A DNA stretch of 64,000 bases from Cohnella terricola (GTDB lineage: Bacteria > Bacillota > Bacilli > Paenibacillales > Paenibacillaceae). This document shows, one piece after another, positions 34,578-43,453 of the stretch (the stretch's first letter is position 1; each line of letters begins with the position of its first letter). The notes under the pieces are model-generated. The model did no database searches. It saw only the letters and a list, made by a program, of their open reading frames with translations, and had not been told where the DNA came from. The translations under genes and the position numbers were made by a program. Where the stretch lies: contig NZ_VNJJ01000003.1 of NCBI RefSeq assembly GCF_007786475.1, positions 290,055 to 354,054 of the forward strand, read 5' to 3'.

Positions 34578-35758
34578 AGGGAAGCCGGAGAGGTGGGTGT
34601 TTGTCGGCCCTCTTCCCGGCTTTTTCTGATGGAAAACGCGGCCACTACCAAGCTGATCGCAGCCGACACACTCGACAGCCATGGATGATATTCGACCGTA
34701 GAAAGCGCATCAACCGCTACTCCCCCGATTCCCGCTCCGATCGCCACTCCTAAGTGTAAAATAGACATGTTCATTCCAAGTACGAGGTTCGAGTTGTCCG
34801 GGGCCAGACCGATAAAATAAGTTTGAATCGCGGGAATACTCGTCGCCATCGCGAACATCCAAACGAGCAGGAAGAGTAAACCTGCCATTGTAGACCCGCT
34901 CATGAATGGCAGGAGAGCCGAAGTTGCGAGAAACAGCGACAATCCTGCATAAATCGAGCGCGGCGCTCCCCATCGGTCCGTCCATGCCCCCCCGGCTCGT
35001 GAACCGATAACGCTGAACAGCCCCAACGCCAGCATCATACACCCGAGCTCGGCCGTATCTAAACGAAGCGTGTTCTGTATATAGGGCGCGATATAACTGT
35101 TTATGATCGAAGCGCTCGTGGTGAAAAAAAATGAAAAGATAAATCCTAAGGCAATAACAAGGTTTTTAAGAACGGCGAATTGGCGGAAAAACGGGACGGG
35201 AGAATCGCCTTCTACCTCGGGCATCTTCTTCATAATCAATATTAAAATGATAAGTGCCAAACCGCTAAGTCCGGCGAATATCGCCCTCCAGTCCCATAAT
35301 TGGGCGACGGCGATCCCCAATGGATTGCCGATAACCATGGACAAACTGATCGCCAGTACGATGGCGCTAATCGCCCTCCCGACCTGATCCCGGGACACCA
35401 GCTTCGCGGCGGAGCCGAAAGCGACGACCGTATAGACGCCTGCTCCCAGGCCGACGAGAACCCGCGACAAAAGGAGCAATCTAAAGTCCGTGCTTAAGTA
35501 AGTCGTTAGATTGCCGAGTAAGAAAACCGCTAGCGAATAGAGAACCAACGATTTGCGTTTCACCCGGGAAGTAAGTGAAACGATAATCGGAGTACCAATG
35601 GCGAAAGCTAAAGAAAATGCGGTAATCAGTTGTCCCGCGAGTGATACCGAAATATTTAGATCGTCCGAAATCACGTTCAGGATTCCTCCCACGATCAATT
35701 CCGCCGAACCCATTACGAACGCGCCGACCGCGAGCAGAAGCACACCGATTTTTTTCAT
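34574..35758 (-). CDS. MFS transporter, 12-helix (DHA1, AraJ/YdhL-like)
   Basis: 394 residues, about 12 helices. Features of DHA1 sugar/drug efflux proteins are LITAFSLAFAIGTPIIVSLTSRVKRK (motif A region), LSRVLVGLGAGVYTVVAFGSAAKLV and SMVIGNPLGIAVAQLWDWRAIF. Substrate unknown. Divergent from an HxlR-type regulator, which probably controls it. Its 3' end includes an imperfect hairpin (AGCCGG-AGAGG with CCTCTT-CCCGGCT, then TTTTT on the plus strand) that serves the convergent pump gene. Confidence 0.85.
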   Translation of the reverse strand: MKKIGVLLLAVGAFVMGSAELIVGGILNVISDDLNISVSLAGQLITAFSLAFAIGTPIIVSLTSRVKRKSLVLYSLAVFLLGNLTTYLSTDFRLLLLSRVLVGLGAGVYTVVAFGSAAKLVSRDQVGRAISAIVLAISLSMVIGNPLGIAVAQLWDWRAIFAGLSGLALIILILIMKKMPEVEGDSPVPFFRQFAVLKNLVIALGFIFSFFFTTSASIINSYIAPYIQNTLRLDTAELGCMMLALGLFSVIGSRAGGAWTDRWGAPRSIYAGLSLFLATSALLPFMSGSTMAGLLFLLVWMFAMATSIPAIQTYFIGLAPDNSNLVLGMNMSILHLGVAIGAGIGGVAVDALSTVEYHPWLSSVSAAISLVVAAFSIRKSREEGRQTPTSPASL

Positions 35759-35806
35759 CTAGATCATCCTTTCGAACTGCCTATATTCGTCTAACGGATC
35801 CGTTAA

Positions 35807-35836
35807 TTGACATTATATTGGCGACACTATCATAAT
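35807..35836 (+). promoter_or_regulatory. Sigma-A-type promoter for the HxlR regulator gene
   Basis: TTGACA at 35807-35812 and CATAAT at 35831-35836 with an 18-bp spacer. ACATTAT and ATAATGT (35810-35816, 35832-35838) form an inverted repeat over the promoter, and ACTAT-N7-ATAGT lies at 35881-35897; either could be the regulator's own operator. Confidence 0.55.
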
Positions 35837-35848
35837 GTAAGGAGGCAA

Positions 35849-35872
35849 ATGTTTTTGATGTTATCCAAATGA
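35849..35872 (+). CDS. Possible seven-codon leader ORF
   Basis: An AAGGAGG is followed by ATG TTT TTG ATG TTA TCC AAA TGA (MFLMLSK), between the promoter and the HxlR gene. The spacing to the first ATG is short (3 nt); initiation at the TTG (35855) would have 9 nt. Whether it is translated is unknown. Confidence 0.3.
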   Translation: MFLMLSK

Positions 35873-35908
35873 ATTGACCAACTATAATTTTGATAGTAGG
35901 TGATCGAG

Positions 35909-36250
35909 ATGGAACCGATCCAGAATACGCAGGCGTTCCCTAATATCTGCAACGCATTGATCATTCTTAGCTCCAAGTGGGCTTTTCCAGTCATGGCTGA
36001 ATTGTCTAACGGGCCGATGAGGTTCAAACAATTGCAGAGGAGCACCAAAGTCATCACCACCCAGTCGCTGACCGATACGCTGCGCATGCTGGAGAAGGCC
36101 GGCGTCGTGAACAGGGAAGTGTTTCCTACCGTTCCCGTAACCGTGGAATACTCTTTAACGGAAAGCGGGATCGAATTCAAAACCGTTCTCAATGAGATGG
36201 ACAACTGGGCGACGAAATGGGGTAAACCCGTGCTCTCGACTTCGAACTAA
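35909..36250 (+). CDS. HxlR-family transcriptional regulator
   Basis: 113 residues: a single HxlR winged helix (LSSKWAFPVMAELSNGPMRF, ITTQSLTDTLRMLEKAGVV, VEYSLTESG). The usual N-terminal Cys of redox- or aldehyde-sensing HxlR proteins is present as NICNAL. Start at ATG 35909 with AGGTG 6 nt upstream. Divergent from the 12-helix MFS gene, so regulation of that pump is likely. Confidence 0.87.
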   Translation: MEPIQNTQAFPNICNALIILSSKWAFPVMAELSNGPMRFKQLQRSTKVITTQSLTDTLRMLEKAGVVNREVFPTVPVTVEYSLTESGIEFKTVLNEMDNWATKWGKPVLSTSN

Positions 36251-36262
36251 GTCGCATAACAA

Positions 36263-36292
36263 AACGCCGTCCCCGATATCGGGGACGGCGTT
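36263..36292. terminator. Perfect 15-bp palindrome, bidirectional terminator
   Basis: Arms of 15 bp without spacer (AACGCCGTCCCCGAT and its complement), followed by GTTTGTATT on plus and TTGTTATG on minus. It sits between the convergent hxlR-type and cysK genes. Confidence 0.8.
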
Positions 36293-36313
36293 GTTTGTAT
36301 TATGAAGCGCATG

Positions 36314-37249
36314 TTAGCTTTCCGGGAACAGCCCTGACGTCAAATATCTTTCGCCCGTGTCCGGCAGAATGACGACGATGTTCTTGCCTTTGTTTTCCGG
36401 TTTTCTCGACAATTGCAATGCCGCGTACGCGGCCGCGCCGGAGGAGATGCCGACCAGCAAACCTTCGCTACGGGCCAATTGCCGAGTCGTCTCGAACGCG
36501 TCTTCATTACTCACCGGATAAACTTCGTCGACGACCGAAGGATCGTAGTTACCTGGCACGAATCCCGCTCCGATCCCTTGAATCTTATGGAGCCCTTTGC
36601 TGCCGCCGGACAGAACAGGAGAATCGCTCGGTTCGACCGCGATCACTCTGACCGACTCGTTTTTCTCCTTCAACGCTCTGCCGACGCCGGCGATCGTACC
36701 GCCGCTGCCAACGCCGGCGACGAAAATATCAACCTTCCCGTCCGTGTCCCGCCAGATTTCTTCCGCTGTCGTCTTCCGGTGAATCGCCGGATTGGCCGGA
36801 TTGTTGAACTGCTGCGGAACATAGGCGTTCGGATTGTCCGCGGCGATCTCGTCCGCTTTCCGGATCGCTCCAGCCATGCCTTCGTTCGCGGGCGTAAGAA
36901 CCAGTTCGGCGCCAAGCGCGATGAGCAGCTTGCGCCGTTCGATGCTGAAGCTCTCCGGCAGCGTAATGATAAGCTTATATCCGAGCGCAGCGGCAGCGAA
37001 CGCCAAACCGACGCCCGTGTTCCCGCTTGTCGGTTCGACGATCACGGAATCCTTATTTAACAGCCCTTTTTCCTCCGCGTCTTTGATCATGGCGAAGCCG
37101 ATTCGATCTTTGACGCTCCCGGCAGGGTTAAAGTACTCGAGCTTGGCGATCAGCCGCGCTCCTGCCCCATTCAGACTCGCGAAATTCGCAATCTCCAGCA
37201 AAGGCGTATTTCCGATCAATTCGGTTAAGTTTTTCGCAATTTTGGACAA
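36314..37249 (-). CDS. cysK: Cysteine synthase A (O-acetylserine sulfhydrylase)
   Basis: 311 residues, normal length. The PLP lysine lies in [11 protein letters not shown], the substrate loop is [12 protein letters not shown] and the phosphate-binding loop is [12 protein letters not shown]. It makes cysteine from O-acetylserine and sulfide. The start is read as TTG 37249 (MSKIAKNL) because GGAGGG lies 6 nt upstream; the longer frame to 37276 would cover this site. No S-box or T-box leader is visible in the 127 bp upstream. Confidence 0.94.
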   Translation of the reverse strand: MSKIAKNLTELIGNTPLLEIANFASLNGAGARLIAKLEYFNPAGSVKDRIGFAMIKDAEEKGLLNKDSVIVEPTSGNTGVGLAFAAAALGYKLIITLPESFSIERRKLLIALGAELVLTPANEGMAGAIRKADEIAADNPNAYVPQQFNNPANPAIHRKTTAEEIWRDTDGKVDIFVAGVGSGGTIAGVGRALKEKNESVRVIAVEPSDSPVLSGGSKGLHKIQGIGAGFVPGNYDPSVVDEVYPVSNEDAFETTRQLARSEGLLVGISSGAAAYAALQLSRKPENKGKNIVVILPDTGERYLTSGLFPES

Positions 37250-37376
37250 GACAATCCCTCCGCATATAATTCCCACTTATACAGTAGGGTTTACTTTACA
37301 CTCTAACACTCTCGGCATCACAATGCAAAGTAACGCGAAGAAGAAACCCCGAAGGTGTCTCATCTGAACTGCGCTG

Positions 37377-38390
37377 TCATTCTCCCCCTAAGTGCCGCCG
37401 GATAACGCGCTCTAACTGGTCGCTTACGTTCTCCAGACTCTGCAACCCGCGATAAACCGAACGAATTTGCTCTTTCAGTGTGGGCTCTTGGTCCACTCCG
37501 TCGAAATAACGATTCAGAAAGTGAAGGAATACGTCGAGCAATCTCAGCCTCACGAGCAGCGGAACCGCTTCGATCTCGCTTGCTTCCAGTTGGATATGCC
37601 CGCCCATTCCGCACAGAAAACGTTCGATCAGGTCTATCGCGTTGTCTCGGTCCAAGTATCCAGAGACGATGACGGCGAGTTCCATCGCTCTTAGATCCCA
37701 CGTGCAGAACTCGAAGTCGAGGATCGCGCCGACACGATATGTGTCGCCTTCTCCTTCGACCAAAATATTCGAATCGTTCAAGTCGCCATGGATCAATTGG
37801 TGCGGCAAGGAGCGGAAATTGGGCAAATGTCCACGGAACTCGCGATACGCTTCTCCAATTGCTTGCAAAGCTACAGCTTCGCCCGCGAATTCCGGTGGGG
37901 GAGATGAACAAAATTCGCCGACTCGTTCCGACGAACAATGCGGATAAGCGGATTCCAACTCGTAATAAGGTCGATAGACCGGCGAAGATGATATTTTGAG
38001 CGCCGACAAGTCTCTCATCAGTTCACTTACGGCTGCTCCTAGCGCTACAGCGGTCCGCTCTTCTCCTTCCTCAGGCCTTCTGCCTTCGATGTAGGAGAAG
38101 ACGCAAGCCAGCCGATCGGTACCGTCCGTTAACCGAGCTATCGTGTTCCCTCCGCCGAATTTCGCCGGGCGAGGAACACGATAGCTCGGTTCGGCCGCTC
38201 CGAGAGCTTCCAGAATCTCGTGCTCGTAACGGATCTTATCGATATCCCGATGCGTTTCGTATATCCGGAGAACCCATTTTCGGCCGCCCGCTCTCACGAA
38301 TCGGGTTGTGTTGTTCCATCCCGATAACCCTTCCTCGATGTCCCACCGGCCGTCCGGAAAGTAATGAAGCAATGTGTGATCGAAAGGCAA
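37377..38390 (-). CDS. Phosphotransferase (APH/choline-kinase-like fold)
   Basis: 337 residues. The kinase catalytic loop is LIHGDLNDSNILVEG and the DFG-equivalent is AILDFEF; the N-terminal lobe has WVLRIYETH with a likely ATP-binding residue and YEHEILEAL. Such proteins phosphorylate small molecules (homoserine, choline, aminoglycosides, spore-coat related substrates). The substrate cannot be read from the sequence. It lies 3 nt after the GH18-like gene stop and is probably co-transcribed with it. Confidence 0.82.
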   Translation of the reverse strand: MPFDHTLLHYFPDGRWDIEEGLSGWNNTTRFVRAGGRKWVLRIYETHRDIDKIRYEHEILEALGAAEPSYRVPRPAKFGGGNTIARLTDGTDRLACVFSYIEGRRPEEGEERTAVALGAAVSELMRDLSALKISSSPVYRPYYELESAYPHCSSERVGEFCSSPPPEFAGEAVALQAIGEAYREFRGHLPNFRSLPHQLIHGDLNDSNILVEGEGDTYRVGAILDFEFCTWDLRAMELAVIVSGYLDRDNAIDLIERFLCGMGGHIQLEASEIEAVPLLVRLRLLDVFLHFLNRYFDGVDQEPTLKEQIRSVYRGLQSLENVSDQLERVIRRHLGGE

Positions 38391-38393
38391 GTG

Positions 38394-39668
38394 TTATTCT
38401 CCCGCTTTCTCTACAACTCTATCAATGGCCTTCGCGAAATCGTCTCCGTAGAAAGTCAAACGCCAGAACGACGCGCCTTTCAGCCCGTAACGCTTGGCGA
38501 GCCCCAGCTTGTCGTCCACGGTAGCAGTCGTTTCGTTCCAAAGACTGATTCCCAGAATCAGCTTGTCCGCAGGAACGCCGATCTTGATCAGTGCCGCAAT
38601 CGCTTCGTCTACCTTGGCATTCGGCTCCGGTGTATGATCCGGCGTTCCTTTCGGATTGTAATCGTACGCCATTAGAACAAGATCATCTGCATAGGATGCT
38701 AATGTCTTGTAATCGTAACCTTTGTAATAGCCGTTCGGAGGAGGCACGGCCAAGGATAACTTAATGCCGAGCGCTTTCAGCTTGCGATCCAACATTGCGA
38801 CGTAATCGTTCAACAGTTTCTGCTGGGCGACCGGATCGAGCTTGAGCCCCAAACCTTCGAAGTCGAGCAGAACGCCGGAAAACCCTTTATCTGTCGCCAA
38901 TTCCACGATCCCGTCGATAGAAGCGCTCCGCAGTTGTTCGTCTCCGAGCATTTTCGTCAGTTCGCCTTTGCCGTCCACCGCGTACACCATCAAGTAAGAG
39001 TCCGCTCCCTGGGCTACGGTGTCCCTGACGAGCGATTCAGGCGTCGTCTCTCCCGCGGCGGCCGGCCAATAATAGTCGTCGCCTTGCAACGTAAGCTCGC
39101 CGTTCTGGTTGATCCTTGCCCACCCGAAAGCGACAGAATCCATCGAAGCGATTCTAGCTCGCTGAGCGAACGACCCTAGCGCGTAGAATGCCCTTAAATG
39201 CATTTTTTTCTTCGCTGAGACGATCGATACCGTCTTCGTCGCACTGTTCCAGCCGACCTTCGAACCGAATTGCGTACCGAAGAAATTCAGCGGGATAAGT
39301 ACCTGCTCGTTGACGATCAGAGGGGCGGCGAGCATCTCGACGGATTGCCCGTCTACCTCCGCGGCCTTCTGCCCTAGCCGCAGCACGACCTTTCTCTCCG
39401 CACCGTCGACTATCCCTTGCGCGAATACCGACTTCGTTTTGGCGTCCCACCTAACTTGAATGCCCAGCGCACCTGCAAGCGATCGAAACGGAACCATCGT
39501 CACGTTATTCTGAACGACCGGAGCTGCGCCTAACGTAATCGGCACATCGTCCAGTACGACTTTAATATCTTCAGCGGACGGCGCTGCATTCGCGGCATTC
39601 GCCGACGCTCCCCCTGCGACCGACATCCCGATCAGCAATGCGACAACCGTTTTTCCCCATTTGTTCAT
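38394..39668 (-). CDS. Secreted protein: copper-amine-oxidase-N repeat + GH18-like domain
   Basis: 424 residues. Signal peptide 1-28 (VVALLIGMSVAGGASANAANA), a ~110-residue Cu_amine_oxidN1-type domain (VPFRSLAGALGIQVRWDAKTKSV, LIPLNFFGTQFGSKVGWNSATKTV) that usually mediates cell-wall attachment in Paenibacillaceae, then a GH18-like barrel (SVAFGWARI, FSGVLLDFEGL, LVLMAYDYN). The canonical DxxDxDxE is reduced to LLDFE: the catalytic Glu and preceding Asp remain but the first Asp residues are missing. It may be a spore or cell-wall hydrolase like YaaH/YdhD, or only bind glycan. The ribosome site is partly enclosed in a hairpin. Confidence 0.85.
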   Translation of the reverse strand: MNKWGKTVVALLIGMSVAGGASANAANAAPSAEDIKVVLDDVPITLGAAPVVQNNVTMVPFRSLAGALGIQVRWDAKTKSVFAQGIVDGAERKVVLRLGQKAAEVDGQSVEMLAAPLIVNEQVLIPLNFFGTQFGSKVGWNSATKTVSIVSAKKKMHLRAFYALGSFAQRARIASMDSVAFGWARINQNGELTLQGDDYYWPAAAGETTPESLVRDTVAQGADSYLMVYAVDGKGELTKMLGDEQLRSASIDGIVELATDKGFSGVLLDFEGLGLKLDPVAQQKLLNDYVAMLDRKLKALGIKLSLAVPPPNGYYKGYDYKTLASYADDLVLMAYDYNPKGTPDHTPEPNAKVDEAIAALIKIGVPADKLILGISLWNETTATVDDKLGLAKRYGLKGASFWRLTFYGDDFAKAIDRVVEKAGE

Positions 39669-39675
39669 CTCGAAA

Positions 39676-39705
39676 TCTCCTAGTTTATTTTCATAGATTA
39701 GGAGA
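39676..39705 (-). promoter_or_regulatory. Hairpin enclosing the ribosome site of the GH18-like gene
   Basis: On the minus strand TCTCCTA and TAGGAGA pair across a 16-nt loop; the second arm is the Shine-Dalgarno sequence 8 nt before the ATG at 39668. Translation could be limited by this fold. It is an observation on sequence only. Confidence 0.4.
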
Positions 39706-39746
39706 ATTATAACAGAACGGTTCGACTGGCGTAACCGTCCAAGGGA

Positions 39747-40307
39747 CTAAACCAACTTCTCGGCGCGTTCGGTTTTCCAATCGGACTTCAGCAGTCCCAT
39801 CTGCAGGACGTCCCGATAACGCCCGTTTTTGTAGATCCGTTCGCGCAATCTGCCCTCTTCTTTGAAGCCGCATTTCAAATAACTGCGGATCGCCCGCTCG
39901 TTAAAATCGTACACTTCAAGCTCGAGCCGATTCAAATTCATTTCACTGAACGCGAAATCGATGAGCAGCTTCATCGCCTCCGTACCGTACCCGCGGCCCA
40001 TATGCTCGGTCGATCCGATGACGATGCCGATCCGTCCGACCCTGTTCTTCCAATCAATGGAGTCCAGGTTGACTTGACCGATATATGTCTCCGTCGCCGT
40101 GTCCGCGATGACGAAACCTCTGCTGTCCGGATTGCCCTCGAGCATCGCCTCCAAGAAAGCTTCCGTAGATTCAAGCGCATGGGGATACAAGAAAATATCG
40201 GATAGGTGGCCGACGATGTTCGGATCGTTCACCCATTGGCGAATCCACGGAAGATCGTCCCGCCTATATTCTCTTAACATAACCGATTGGCCTATTTGGC
40301 GCGGCAT
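39747..40307 (-). CDS. GNAT-family N-acetyltransferase (RimJ/RimL type)
   Basis: 186 residues. Begins with the typical VMLREYRRDDLPWIRQWVNDP, and has acetyl-CoA motif A IGIVIGSTEHMGRGYGTEAMKLL and motif B VYDFNERAIRSYLKCGFKEEG. It may acetylate a protein N terminus, or a small amine. Start ATG with GGGGG 8 nt upstream. It follows the HD gene by 3 nt, so they form an operon. Confidence 0.9.
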   Translation of the reverse strand: MPRQIGQSVMLREYRRDDLPWIRQWVNDPNIVGHLSDIFLYPHALESTEAFLEAMLEGNPDSRGFVIADTATETYIGQVNLDSIDWKNRVGRIGIVIGSTEHMGRGYGTEAMKLLIDFAFSEMNLNRLELEVYDFNERAIRSYLKCGFKEEGRLRERIYKNGRYRDVLQMGLLKSDWKTERAEKLV

Positions 40308-40310
40308 CGC

Positions 40311-40940
40311 TTATTCCCCCTCCGTGTTCGGATCGTTCAACAGAATGCCTTGCTCGACCGATTGGTCCAACAAGTCCGACGCGAATTGCCACAGCGTCTC
40401 CGAAACTTCCCGGACGGGCTGGAGCCTTCTTAGCACCTGAGACTTCACGATACCGTTCTTCCTCCAACTCACGCCGCCCGTGTAATGATTATGGATGACG
40501 GGCTGAAGCCGATCGAGCGCGGCTGCGTATTTCGCCTCGGGCGTCTCCCCATCTTCGAACTCGCGCCATAGCGCCGTCCACTCCTCGCGCTGATCCGGCG
40601 GCAGCATGCCGAACAACCTGCGGGCAGCGGCTTTTTCTCGCTCTTCCTTATCCTTGTAGCCAAGCGTATCGTAGGCGAACGTGTCGCCCGCGTCGATCTC
40701 CACGAGATCGTGCAGCAGAAGCATTCGAACGACGCGGCTTAGGTCTAATGCCGGATTGTCGGCATGCTCGGCCATGAGTACCGCCATAAGCGATACATGC
40801 CAACTATGCTCGGCCGAATTCTCGCGTCTGCTTCCGTCTATGAGGAACGTCTGGCGCAGTACGGTTTTCAGCTTGTCGATCTCTACGAGAAACGCGATCT
40901 GCCCCGTAAGGCGTTCGTTATTCATCCATTGCTTTGCCAT
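40311..40940 (-). CDS. HD-domain phosphohydrolase (YfbR/HD_3-like)
   Basis: 209 residues. Metal-binding residues of HD domains are visible: AEHSWHV, LLLHDLVEIDAGD, and a later Asp in ALDRLQP. Close families dephosphorylate deoxynucleoside 5'-monophosphates. Start ATG with GGAGGGG 6 nt upstream. First gene of a two-gene unit with a GNAT protein. Confidence 0.87.
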   Translation of the reverse strand: MAKQWMNNERLTGQIAFLVEIDKLKTVLRQTFLIDGSRRENSAEHSWHVSLMAVLMAEHADNPALDLSRVVRMLLLHDLVEIDAGDTFAYDTLGYKDKEEREKAAARRLFGMLPPDQREEWTALWREFEDGETPEAKYAAALDRLQPVIHNHYTGGVSWRKNGIVKSQVLRRLQPVREVSETLWQFASDLLDQSVEQGILLNDPNTEGE

Positions 40941-41003
40941 GATAGCCCCCTCCGCTCTATGCTTCTATTGTATCATGCCGAAAGAAGCGGATCATGTTCG
41001 CCG

Positions 41004-41053
41004 TTCATATTCAGTTCATACTTCCAAGTCAAAATAGGATCATTCGGTATAGT
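41004..41053 (+). promoter_or_regulatory. Putative autoregulated promoter of the OmpR-type system
   Basis: TTCATA at 41004 and again at 41015 form a direct repeat with 11-bp period, the spacing OmpR/PhoB-type regulators recognise. A TATAGT -10 follows at 41048-41053 with no good -35, as expected for an activator-dependent promoter. Confidence 0.45.
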
Positions 41054-41132
41054 GGAAATTACCGAGCGTTATCCGCATAATGAAGCTAGGTTCCGTACCA
41101 TCGAGATAAATGGATGAAAGGAGTCGAACCCC

Positions 41133-41807
41133 GTGACCAAAATACTCGTCGTCGACGACGATCCCAATATTCGCGAGCTCGTTCAAGTGTTCCTCAAACA
41201 AGAAGGTTTCGAAGTTGTAACGGCGGATCACGGCGCCCATGCGCTGGAAGTGCTCGAATCCGTGTCCGTGGATCTCGTCATATTGGATATCATGATGCCG
41301 CATATGGACGGCTGGGAGTTGTGCAGTGAATTGCGCGAGCATTACGATATGCCGCTGCTCATGTTGACCGCCAAAGGCGAAACGGCCCAAAAACTCAAGG
41401 GGTTCCAGCTTGGCACCGACGATTACATGGTCAAGCCGTTCGAACCCGTGGAACTCGTCGCCAGGGTGAAGGCACTATTGAAGCGCTATCGCATCTCCGT
41501 CTCGCAGATCGTAACCATCGGGAGCATCCAGCTCAACCGGCAAACTTACTCGCTGCAGGTCGAGGACGGCTCTCTCACCCTTCCTATGAAAGAATTCGAG
41601 CTGCTGTTCAAGATGGCCAGTTATCCCGGCAAGACGTTCTCCCGTGAGCAGTTGATCGAGCAAATCTGGGGATACGATTACGAAGGGGACGAACGAACCG
41701 TAGACGTGCATATCAAGCGGCTTCGGGAGAAATTCCCCGATGGACGGTACGGCTTCAAGATCGCGACGATTCGCGGTCTCGGCTACCGTCTGGAGGTAAC
41801 GGAATGA
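41133..41807 (+). CDS. Response regulator, OmpR/PhoB family
   Basis: 224 residues. Receiver with D8-D10, phospho-acceptor D52 (ILDIMMP), T in MLTAKG and K in VKPF; C-terminal winged helix (LPMKEFELLFKMASYPGKTF, DERTVDVHIKRLREKF, IRGLGYRLE). GTG start with AGGAG about 9 nt upstream. Overlaps the kinase gene by ATGA. Regulon not known. Confidence 0.92.
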   Translation: MTKILVVDDDPNIRELVQVFLKQEGFEVVTADHGAHALEVLESVSVDLVILDIMMPHMDGWELCSELREHYDMPLLMLTAKGETAQKLKGFQLGTDDYMVKPFEPVELVARVKALLKRYRISVSQIVTIGSIQLNRQTYSLQVEDGSLTLPMKEFELLFKMASYPGKTFSREQLIEQIWGYDYEGDERTVDVHIKRLREKFPDGRYGFKIATIRGLGYRLEVTE

Positions 41808-43015
41808 GGGGCGGCGGACGTCGTCCGCAACGCCGGCCGGGATTTACGGAACAGCAACGAAGCGACTGGCTGAAAGTCTACCGCGAGAATAGGGAACACA
41901 GGCGGCGAATGGATGAACTTCACGAACCTTTCAAACCGCCGCGCAAATGGATCTACCTTTTCATCTTGATTATTCACGTATCCCTTGCGGCCGGATGGAT
42001 GCTCTCCTACTGGATTACGCATTTGATTTATGGAACTTGGTTTCCGCAATACGCGAATACGCTGCTGCGCGACTATTTGACCGTCGAATTGACGATTGTG
42101 GTCCTTTTTGTCGGGGTTAACCTGTTCAGGATCTTCTTCGCGCCCGTTCGCCGTCAGATGGAGTGGTTCATGCAGTTGATCAACGCGATGAAGCAGCTGG
42201 CCAAAGGGGATTTCAATATTAATCTGCAGCCGAACCCGCGCTTTACGGGTCAGTTCACCCCGCTTGTCACAAGCTTTAACGAAATGGCTTCCGAGCTGCG
42301 GCAGATGGAACAAATGCGGCAGGAGTTCATATCCAATGTTTCGCACGAATTCCAGTCGCCTCTGACGTCGATTACCGGTTTCGCTCGCGCGATGAAAAAC
42401 GACGATCTCGATCTCGACACCCGCAACCATTATTTGGACATTATCGAGACGGAGAGCAAACGGCTTTCCCGGTTAAGCGACAATCTGCTCAAGCTGACGT
42501 CCCTCGAATCCAACCATCATCCGTTCGAACCGAAATCCTACAGGCTCGACAGGCAGATTCGCCGGATAATTCTATCGTGCGAACCGCTTTGGCTCGACAA
42601 AAACATCGAGATGGACGTCGATCTCCCTGAATTCGCGATCGTCGCGGACGAAGATCTGATGAGCCAAGTGTGGGTTAATCTTCTGCATAACAGCATTAAG
42701 TTCACGCCCGAGGGCGGAACGATCACAGTAACTTTGGCGAAGAAAGACGATCGGCTGCGCATCGTCGTGGCGGACACGGGAAAAGGGATTTCCGCCGAAG
42801 CCCTTCCCCATCTCTTCGAGCGGTTCTATAAGGAAGACAAAGCCCGGAACCGCGCGAACGGCGGTAGCGGTCTAGGCTTGTCGATCGTCAAAAAGATCGT
42901 CGAGATGCACGGCGGCGAAGTGTTCGCGGCTAACCGCTCGTCTTCGGGAGCGGCGTTTACGGTCGTGATGCCGATTCATTCCGATTCCAAGCCAAAAGAA
43001 GCTTCCGAATCTTAA
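41804..43015 (+). CDS. Sensor histidine kinase (HAMP-HisKA-HATPase)
   Basis: 403 residues. A basic N terminus, two membrane helices (about 48-72 and 89-110) with a very short extracytoplasmic segment, HAMP, then HisKA with its His in SNVSHEFQSPLTSI and an ATPase domain (LLHNSIKFTPEGG, ADTGKGIS, GGSGLGLSIVKKIV). The lack of a real sensor loop suggests it senses within the membrane or via partner proteins. Convergent with the LuxR-type HTH gene; the stop codons overlap by 4 nt. Confidence 0.92.
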   Translation: MRGGGRRPQRRPGFTEQQRSDWLKVYRENREHRRRMDELHEPFKPPRKWIYLFILIIHVSLAAGWMLSYWITHLIYGTWFPQYANTLLRDYLTVELTIVVLFVGVNLFRIFFAPVRRQMEWFMQLINAMKQLAKGDFNINLQPNPRFTGQFTPLVTSFNEMASELRQMEQMRQEFISNVSHEFQSPLTSITGFARAMKNDDLDLDTRNHYLDIIETESKRLSRLSDNLLKLTSLESNHHPFEPKSYRLDRQIRRIILSCEPLWLDKNIEMDVDLPEFAIVADEDLMSQVWVNLLHNSIKFTPEGGTITVTLAKKDDRLRIVVADTGKGISAEALPHLFERFYKEDKARNRANGGSGLGLSIVKKIVEMHGGEVFAANRSSSGAAFTVVMPIHSDSKPKEASES

Positions 43016-43302
43016 TTCGGAAGCTTCTGCAGAATATAACGAAGAAATAAAGCTTGAATTTCTCGCAGCGAATGCGTTCTTGTTTTCCCGATCATGCATG
43101 CTATGAGATTGTTCAATGTCCGAGTTGAAATCCGCATGACGGAGATGATCTCTTCGTCATTTAATCCGATCAGCATGCCTAAGCGCATGACCTCTTTTTC
43201 GCTTGCCGTAAAATGGTATCGATCCCCGAACGCCTCGCAAAACTTCACTTCTTTGGCATTGTCCGTGCTAACGACTTGCCATTCCGATTCTTTAAGCAGC
43301 AC
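43012..43302 (-). CDS. Small LuxR/GerE-type HTH protein
   Basis: 96 residues. From about 30 the sequence follows the LuxR-type HTH: FTASEKEVMRLGMLIGLNDEEI, then VMRISTRTLNNLI and THSLREIQALF. There is no receiver or ligand domain; only ~28 preceding residues. It resembles small GerE-like spore regulators in size, but similarity beyond the HTH cannot be judged. GTG start with AAGGAGAG 8 nt upstream. It is divergent from the hybrid kinase gene across ~150 bp. Confidence 0.65.
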   Translation of the reverse strand: MLLKESEWQVVSTDNAKEVKFCEAFGDRYHFTASEKEVMRLGMLIGLNDEEIISVMRISTRTLNNLIACMIGKTRTHSLREIQALFLRYILQKLPN

Positions 43303-43453
43303 CGGCCAGACTCTCCTTCCGATATTAGGCCTGTCGAATTTTGCTTTCTTTCGCTATGATAGAAACAAAGTATTAGCAGATTTAGGCAAGTCGTATTTGT
43401 TTTGTATGAATTTGCCTAATAATGCTTTAACTTAATCGGGGGTGTCCAGGCCC

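Noticed and set aside
37250..37376. S-box or T-box leader for cysK
   Set aside because: The gap is only 127 bp and shows no terminator-antiterminator pair or T-box motif.
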